Shown here piece after piece: positions 52,101-60,300 of a stretch of DNA of 64,000 nucleotides (position 1 is its first letter; the number at the start of each line of letters is the position of its first letter). The position numbers and the translations under genes are program-made. The DNA is from Fragum whitleyi (taxonomy: Eukaryota; Mollusca; Bivalvia; Cardiida; Cardiidae). The notes under the pieces are model-generated. The model was not told the origin of the DNA, searched no databases, and was given only the letters and a program-made list of their open reading frames with translations. Location of the stretch: assembly GCA_948146395.1 (NCBI GenBank), contig OX411543.1:56783689-56847688 (forward strand). The letters are read 5' to 3'.

Positions 52101-54357
52101 TTGCTTCTACAGTAGTTACTGAATATGGAATTCTACCATGCAAAGTCTCATTTGAAGCATCTTCTAAAGATGATTTCAATGAGATTGCAAGGCAGGATCC
52201 ATCGATGAATGAATTTGTCAGATACAATGATTTATTTTTACTTACGATTAATTTGTTCGTAAGATGTTTAGTAAAACCTGCCCATTATCTTTGTAGGGCA
52301 CAGAGTAAAGACTCTTGTAAAAAATGTGCAGATGACCAAAGTCTTTGCCTTGCACACATGTGAAAATGTTGGAAATTACAAGCAGAGGCTCACATTATAT
52401 TTATTGATATCAGTATGAATGTAGTTTACTGTACTGCTTTTTATAATTTCTTGAAAAAATAAAGAATGCTTTAGAGTATGTAGGATTTTGATTATCCATA
52501 CTCAGTTGTTAGAAAAATGCCAGGAACTAAAGAAGCCATCTTGTGTTTTCTTGCATGCATAGCTTCCTAAAGGTTTAAATACAATGTCTGACACATGCAT
52601 CATGAAAAATCAAAAAGGAATTGCTTTGGCCAATTAATTATTTTTAATATAATAATAATTGTGCAATTCACATATATTAAAAGTTGTCCACAAAACTGTT
52701 ATCCATTATGAAAATTTTTATATAGGAATTCTTTATGCGTCGATGTTGATATAATTTTGTATTTATTTGCTTTAAGTTATTTCACTAACAATATTTGACT
52801 TACAAAGGAAATCTGACTGAATTGACTGAATTGTTTTCCAATAAGACCAGTCAGGAAAAAGTTTTGTTAAAGTGGGAGTATCAAATAAAACCATATGAAT
52901 CTGAAACAGATTTATTTTAAGGCCTTTCTTTTACAATAGCTATAAAGAGGGATAACTCTTAATGTATTTAATGTAGTATTTAAGATGTACCATCTTTTAA
53001 GCTCACTTGAGGACAAAGTGCTCATAGTGAGCTCTTATTATCTAGCCTTGTCCATTGTCCCTTGTCTGTCAACATCTTGTGTGCACTCAAAAGTTTCATT
53101 TATGGTAAAAAAAATGTGTTTGTTTATATAAATCTGGAGGAAAATTCAAAATAGGGTCTAGTTGAGTAAAAAACTATAGGCCATGAGGTCAAATCTTCCT
53201 AAAACACTGCTATGGATTGTCTAAATGGGGTTTGATTACAGTTTCAATATAGTAGTATTTGTAATTTGCAACCTGTGACTCAGGTGATAGCTTTAGAGGA
53301 ATTTAAAGCCCTCGTGTTTACATTGACATTTTACATTGGTCAAGTTTTGAGGTAATGTGCTTGCAGATGCTTGCATTTGAAGTGTAAGGGCTTTCATATT
53401 TTTACTTCTTTTGTTATTGTCAAAGTCTGTTAGGAAGTGTCATTTTAGAACAATGTATAACAGTAAATATTGAGACAAAAGGAGAAAATGCTGATTATCA
53501 GTGGAACATTGTGGGAGACTTGTAAATAGCATGCCTAGATGCATGTTCAGGCTGTCTTACCTGCTAATGGAGGCTACACTAATTATTGACAGAAGTTGAT
53601 CCCCTTGATAGAAAATTTGGCAAAATGGTGAACTATTCTGATTTTGTTGATTTTACATGATTTTGCCATTCCTGGTATTGCTTGATACATTGCAATAAAG
53701 ATATAAAGTATACATTTTATTAATGAAAATAATATAAAACTTTGTTTTAAATTACTTAAGCTAAAGATCTTTAAAAGAAGTGTGTGTGAAGAAACTTTTG
53801 GAGGGCAGTGTAGTTTAGAGCATTGAGAAAGTGTATTCTCATGATTCATTATTATTTTTACATGTCAACAGATATTATTGAGTTATCTTATTTCTGTGTC
53901 TATTTTTATGCCCCCGTATCGAGAGATCGGGGGCATATTGTTTTACTCATGTCCGTCTGTCTGTCTGTCCGTCTGTCCGTCCGTCCGTCCGTCTGTCTGT
54001 CTGTCCGTCCGTCTGTCCGAAAACTTAACCCGAAAACTTAACCTTGCCAATATCTTCAAGCCTATTCTAGATACAAAGCTAATATTTGGCATGATGATAG
54101 ATCTCAATGATCTGCATCCGCTGGTACCAAAGTCAAGGTCATGTGACAAGGTCAAGGTCATCTGTCAAGGTCAAACTTTGAAAAAACTTAACCCGAAAAC
54201 TTAACCTTGCCAGTATCTTCAAGCCTATTCAAGATACAAAGCTAATATTTGGCATGATGATAGATCTCAATGATCCACATCCGCTGGTACCAAAGTCAAG
54301 GTCATGTGACAAGGTCAAGGTCATCTGTCAAGGTCAAACTTTGAAAAAAATGCTGTG

Positions 54358-54393
<36 letters not shown>

Positions 54394-57300
54394 GCATTGA
54401 ATATGCAATTTTATTTTTATACCCATTAGTGAGTGATGTATATTGCTTTCCTATTCTCTGATGTGGTAGCACATAGGAATGTCAATCTAAAAGCCTGGGT
54501 TTGATCCCCAACAGCTCCACTCATTTTTCAGACTATTTGTCTCCCACCAATTGGTAAATAATAATAGCCTATGATTATTTACCAATTGGTTGGAGACAAA
54601 TAGTCTGAAAATTACTAATTACATACAATTACTCCACAATTTGTAATTAATTACAGCTAATTACAATTACATTTTTCAATTACCTCAGGTTTGATTCATA
54701 GGCCTATGTTAGATAGCTGGGGGCTAGGAAAGGATGAAATAGTAGTACTGGTGTTAGAAATACCTGGAATCCATTATTAGATGATCCAGCCCTGGCATTA
54801 TGACTGTAAGCTTGTTGAAAGAGGCATAAAACCCCATTAACCCTTTCCTGTTTTACAAAATTTTAGACCTGTCCAAATTCAAAGGTTTTGCAGACAAAAA
54901 TTTAAAGTGGATTTAATTTGAAAAATAACCATTCAGTAGGGTAGAAAATAGTGTGGAAAAAGAAGAAATTGCTTGTCAGAAGCAATTTCTTCTTTTTATG
55001 CCCCGGTATTGAGAGATCGGGGGCATATTGTTATACTAATGTCCGTCCGTCTGTCCGTCCATCCGTCTGTCTGTCCGTCTGTCCAAAAACTTAACCTGAA
55101 AACTTAACCTTGCCAATATCTTCAAGCCTATTCAAGATACAAAACTAATATTTGGCATGATGATAGATCTCAATGATCGGCATCCGCTGGTACCAAAGTC
55201 AAGGTCATGTGACAAGGTCAAGGTCATTTGTCAAGGTCAAACTTTGAAAAAAATGCTGTTACAGGGACATTTGTGTTTCACAAACACATCTTGTTTCACG
55301 ATGTTTTTTCAATCATAAAATCACAGGCACGTAAAAGGCAGGGATTAAACAGCAAAGGGTTAAAAAACAAAAATTTGTCTGTATGTCTATCCATTCTGCA
55401 TATCCATCAGTACGTCTTTATAGTCATTTCTTGTGAACACAACTTCTCCATTTATGGATGGATTTTCATGAAACTTTCATGTTATGTACTTAATCATGTG
55501 GCCTTAATCATATTGTTGGGGTTAAGAGAAAAAATTTCTCATATCTCATGATGATGGCCCACTTGTGTTTCTGTATTTTGATATTTGGTATTCATTTCTG
55601 TCTACATACTGTATTGACCCTAAATATTCTGATTGACATGTAAAAAACAACAACAAAAAAACAGGTTTAAACGCCAGATAAAACTGATCCTTAAGGAGCC
55701 GTTTGCTCATGATCTTCAATGTTTTATTGTCACCTTATTTCCACACATTGATATGTTTCAATTTCATTTTAAAAGAATTATAGAATAATAGACGTCTGTA
55801 TTTTGGTTGTTCGAATCTTGGAGTGCGTTATTACAGTACATATTTTAATTTTGCAATGGAAATAAAATTGTAAGTCTTACGCAACAGCATAGAGACAGAA
55901 ATGAAATATGCTGTATAAGATGATATACTTTGATATATGGCATGGCACTTCCTCTTTCAATTTTAGACCTAAATTTCACTTCACCTGAATTTTTCCATTA
56001 TCTTACCCACAACCATACAGCCAACTATATATTAGAGACCAGTTGAAACATATTTCTACTGGAAGTAGTAGATTATATTTTCAATAAATATTAGTTTGTT
56101 TTTTACATTCCTTTATAGTCTTTTTAAAGTTTTATATTTAATATTCACGATTAACAGAGCATAAGGATTCAACCCTAAATTGTCCTGCAGATCACCTCAT
56201 ATACAAATAGAATCAACTTAGATCAGCCTACACAAACAATCAGTCTGATCTAAGCTTTTTTACTTTTACTCCATTATCATTGTAAAACTTGAATAGAGTA
56301 TGGTATTTCTTCTTAAAAACACTTCCTAGAGCTATACATAACATGGTCAGGGAGATTTTTCGCTGATTAATATAAATCATTAAACATATGTCTTTAAGGC
56401 CATTTTTCATCTATTTTGAGGTAAATTTCCTAGAGGAAATTCACATCAAATAAGAGAAGAAGTCTCAACAAATTCTCAAAATTTAGGCATTTGAAATGGG
56501 TTTTCTTAGTAAAAAATGTAGGGGTGCTACTATTAGGGCGGTTGCTATTATTAGGGAAAGTTAAAATTCTGCCAAAAGTTTGCAATGTGTTTGAAACAAA
56601 ATTTAGTTGCAGCAGGAAAAGGTTCATATACTAGTAATATTAACATTCATTACAGGAGACCAAAGATTTTTTCAGAATCTTGTTTTGATAAATTTATTAC
56701 AATTTGGAAAGAATTGGCATTTGTAAAGCTTTTTTTGTGTATATATATTGTGGTAAACCTTGGGTCTTAGTTAGGTAAATATTTTTATTAAGTACCCTAT
56801 GCAATGGTCTAACAACATAACTTTGAGCATTTTTTGTATGGAGTATTTATTGTTGATATGATTTTATATCAATCTTATGTTGTAAGATCCTTCGTAAAAT
56901 TTTCACCAGGTTTTGTAACAATTGATTTGTGTATTTCTCTATCATGTTTGCCCAAAGTGTCTTCACAAAGGTTAGGCATTCCATGGATATATAGCTAGAG
57001 GTCCTTCAAAGCCTTGTAGATACAGTTTTATTCATGATGTAGTTACAAAGTTTTGAAGTCTTACCAGCAATGTATTGCAATATTTTTAACCTTTAAATCA
57101 TGCTGAATAAAAAGAAAGACGAAATTAAGTAAAAATTGAAAGTGCAGAAAGCATAGGATGTACTAATTGAGAGTCAGATTTGATTTTAAAAAATACTATT
57201 TTAAACTTCCCTGGTTTAAAAAGAAAATCAGGTGGTAAAGACTAAGATCAGACTGCACATATGTGCAGTATGATCTTAGTCTATATCTCCTGCCAAAGAA

Positions 57301-60300
57301 GGAATATTACGGGTTCAACATGGAAAGGGTTAAGTACCATTTAAGTACCATTCCATATAATCAAGATAGGTGTTTTAAAGGCTTGATGCCGCCATCATAG
57401 CGCGCAGTTGGTAGCACATCCGACTGTCAATCTAAATGTCCTTGGTTCGATCCCCAACTATAGCACTCATTCTTTCTGACTATTTGTCTCTCACCAATGG
57501 GTTGATAAGCCTAGACCTATGTGAGATAGCAGCTGGAGGCTTGGAAAGGATGTGATGGTAGTACTGGTGAGAGAAATACCAGGAAACCATTTTTAAGTGC
57601 TCCAGCCGCTGCAATATATCTGAAAAATTGTTGTAAGCGGTGTTAAACTCCATTAAAACAATCAATCAATCAATTGATCCCCGACAGTGGGCACTCATTC
57701 TCTCGGATTATTTGTCTTTCACCAATGGGTTGATAATCGAAGACTTATGTGATATAGCAGCTTGAAGCTAGGAAAGGAAGTGATTGTAGTACTGGTGCGA
57801 GAAATACTATTTATTGTTAGGTGCTCCAGCCTCCGGGATATAACTGAAAAGTTGTTGTAAGTAAAACTCCATTCAATCAATCAAACAATTAAAATGTTGA
57901 TGTGTTCTTTCAGGATAAAACTGGGAGTGTTTCATCTCTAGCGTCGATCGAGGATCCGGTGAGTATGGAGATGGAGAAGATGAGAAATCATATAGAGGAC
58001 CTGGAGAAAAAAAAACAAAGATTAGAACAACAGGTAAACTGGCACTCTCATACACAGGCTGATCTTAGTCTAGAGTTGTTTTCTCGACTGAGTCTCTAAC
58101 CCCTTTCCTCTTTTTATATGCCCGAAGGGTCGTATTATGTTATCGCCTCGGTCGTCCATCCGTCTGTCCATCTGTCTGTCCGTCTGTCTGTCCGTCCGTT
58201 AGCAATTTTTTGTGTGTGCGACTCCTCCTAAACTATCAATGGGAATAAGCTGAAACTAAATACAATTACTCTCTATGATGTCTAGTTGTGCATAAGACCT
58301 TTGAAATTCAAATTGCTCCCGTCATTCCTGAGAAATCTTGAATTATCTGCCCTTGAATTTAACGAAAATCACTATTTTTTGTGTGCACAACTCCTCCTAA
58401 ACTATCAATGGGAATGAGCTGAAACTAGACTCATTTACTTCTTATGATGTCTAGTTGTGCATAAGACCTTTGAAATTCAAATCGCTCAAGTCAATCCTGA
58501 GAAATCTTGAATTATCTGCCCTTGAATTAAATGAAAATCACTGTATTTTGTATGCAACTCCTCCTTAACTATCAATTGAAATGAGCTGTCTGTCTGTTTG
58601 CAATATTTTTAGCTATCATTCAAGCTCACATTACTGACAAGCCAAGGTTACTGACAAGCCACTTCGGGCGAATATGCGCCGCTCTGCGAATCTCTTGTTC
58701 TAAACTTTGATTGAGTCCTTCAGACAAGAATGAAAAGTGGAGGCAAAATGAAAAAAAAAAATTAAAAACATCCAAAGTAGAAGAAATATGGTAGGGATTC
58801 TACAATATTTTCTTTAGAAGAAAAAACAAAACAAAACAAAAAAAAACAACATAGGGAAATACAATTTGTGAGAGTACAAGAAAGTGTTAAAAGAAGTTCC
58901 AAACCAAAAACTTGTCTGTGAACTAGAAAGCCATGAATGGCTTGAGTCGCTCCACAGGCTTGAAATTCTTGTTAAAGCAAATAAATGTTTTGACTAGATT
59001 TTTGGATATTTGGGGTTCTACTGATGTTGAAAATGATTTTCAAAGTTTCCACTATATAACATAAAGGGAACTAACCTCTGCTATTAAAAGACATATTTTT
59101 CATCAAATCAAAGTAACTTTTGGCTGCATGATAATACGGTCACCTAAAGATCATACCAAAAATGTTTGATTGATATCCATCAGTTACATTCTGAGAAAAT
59201 GTTTTTCATAGTTTCCACTATTTAACATATTGAGAATTGACCTCCGCCCATAAAATGTATCATTTTTCATCCAATCAAAATAATTTTTGGTACATTGATA
59301 AAGGGTCACTCAAGGATCATTCAAGAGAAATTTAGATGATATCCAAAAATCAGATTCTGAGAAAATAATTTTCAAATTTTCCACTAAATAACATATAGAG
59401 AAATGACCTCTGCCCATAAAATGTATCATTTTTCATCAACTCAAAATAATTTTGGTACACTGATAAAGGGTCACTCAAAGATCATTCCAGTGAAATTTGG
59501 TTGATATCCATCAGTTACATTCTGAGAAAATTATTTTCAAAGTTTCCACTATATAACATATACAGAAATGACCTCCGCCCATAAAATGCATATTTTTCAT
59601 CCAATCACAATGATTTCTTGTAGACTGATAAAGGGTCACTCAATGATCATTCCAGTGAACTTTGGTTGATATCCATCAGTTACATTCTGAGAAAATGATT
59701 TTCAAAGTTTCCACTATATAACATATAGAGAAATGACCTCCACCCATAAAATGCATTATTTCCATCCTATCACAATGATTTTTTTGTAGACTGATAAGGG
59801 TCACCCAAGGATCATTCATGTAAAATTTAATTGGTATCCATTGATTAGAATCTGAGAAAACCCACTTTTTACCATATTTGGAAATTAGCCACGCCCATTA
59901 AATCCATGTTTTTCGTTGGATCAAAATTTCTTGAACAACTTTGAAAGAGGGTCACCCAAGGATCATTCCTGTGAAGTTTGGTTGAAATCCATCCAGTAGT
60001 TTCTGAGGAGAAGATTTTTAAAGAAAAGTTTACGACCGCACGCACGGACGGACGGACGCACGACGGACACAACGCCTTGACAATAGCCCCAGTGGCTTTC
60101 AGCCAGTGGAGCTAAAAATGATTTGATATTTGGAAATGATTACAATCAAGCATATATAAGAATAATAATACATATTTATTCCAGTAAATAACAAAAAAAA
60201 TCCATTTTCTTTTTACAAATAAGATTTATTTATTCCAGTATATAACAAAAGTTCATTTCTTTAGAATGACAATTTTACAGATGCAAAAGTGGTTATAGCA

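Noticed and set aside
57390..57470. tRNA gene
   Set aside because: A and B boxes are present, but the sequence does not close into a cloverleaf and is followed by a SINE body and tail. It is the head of a SINE.
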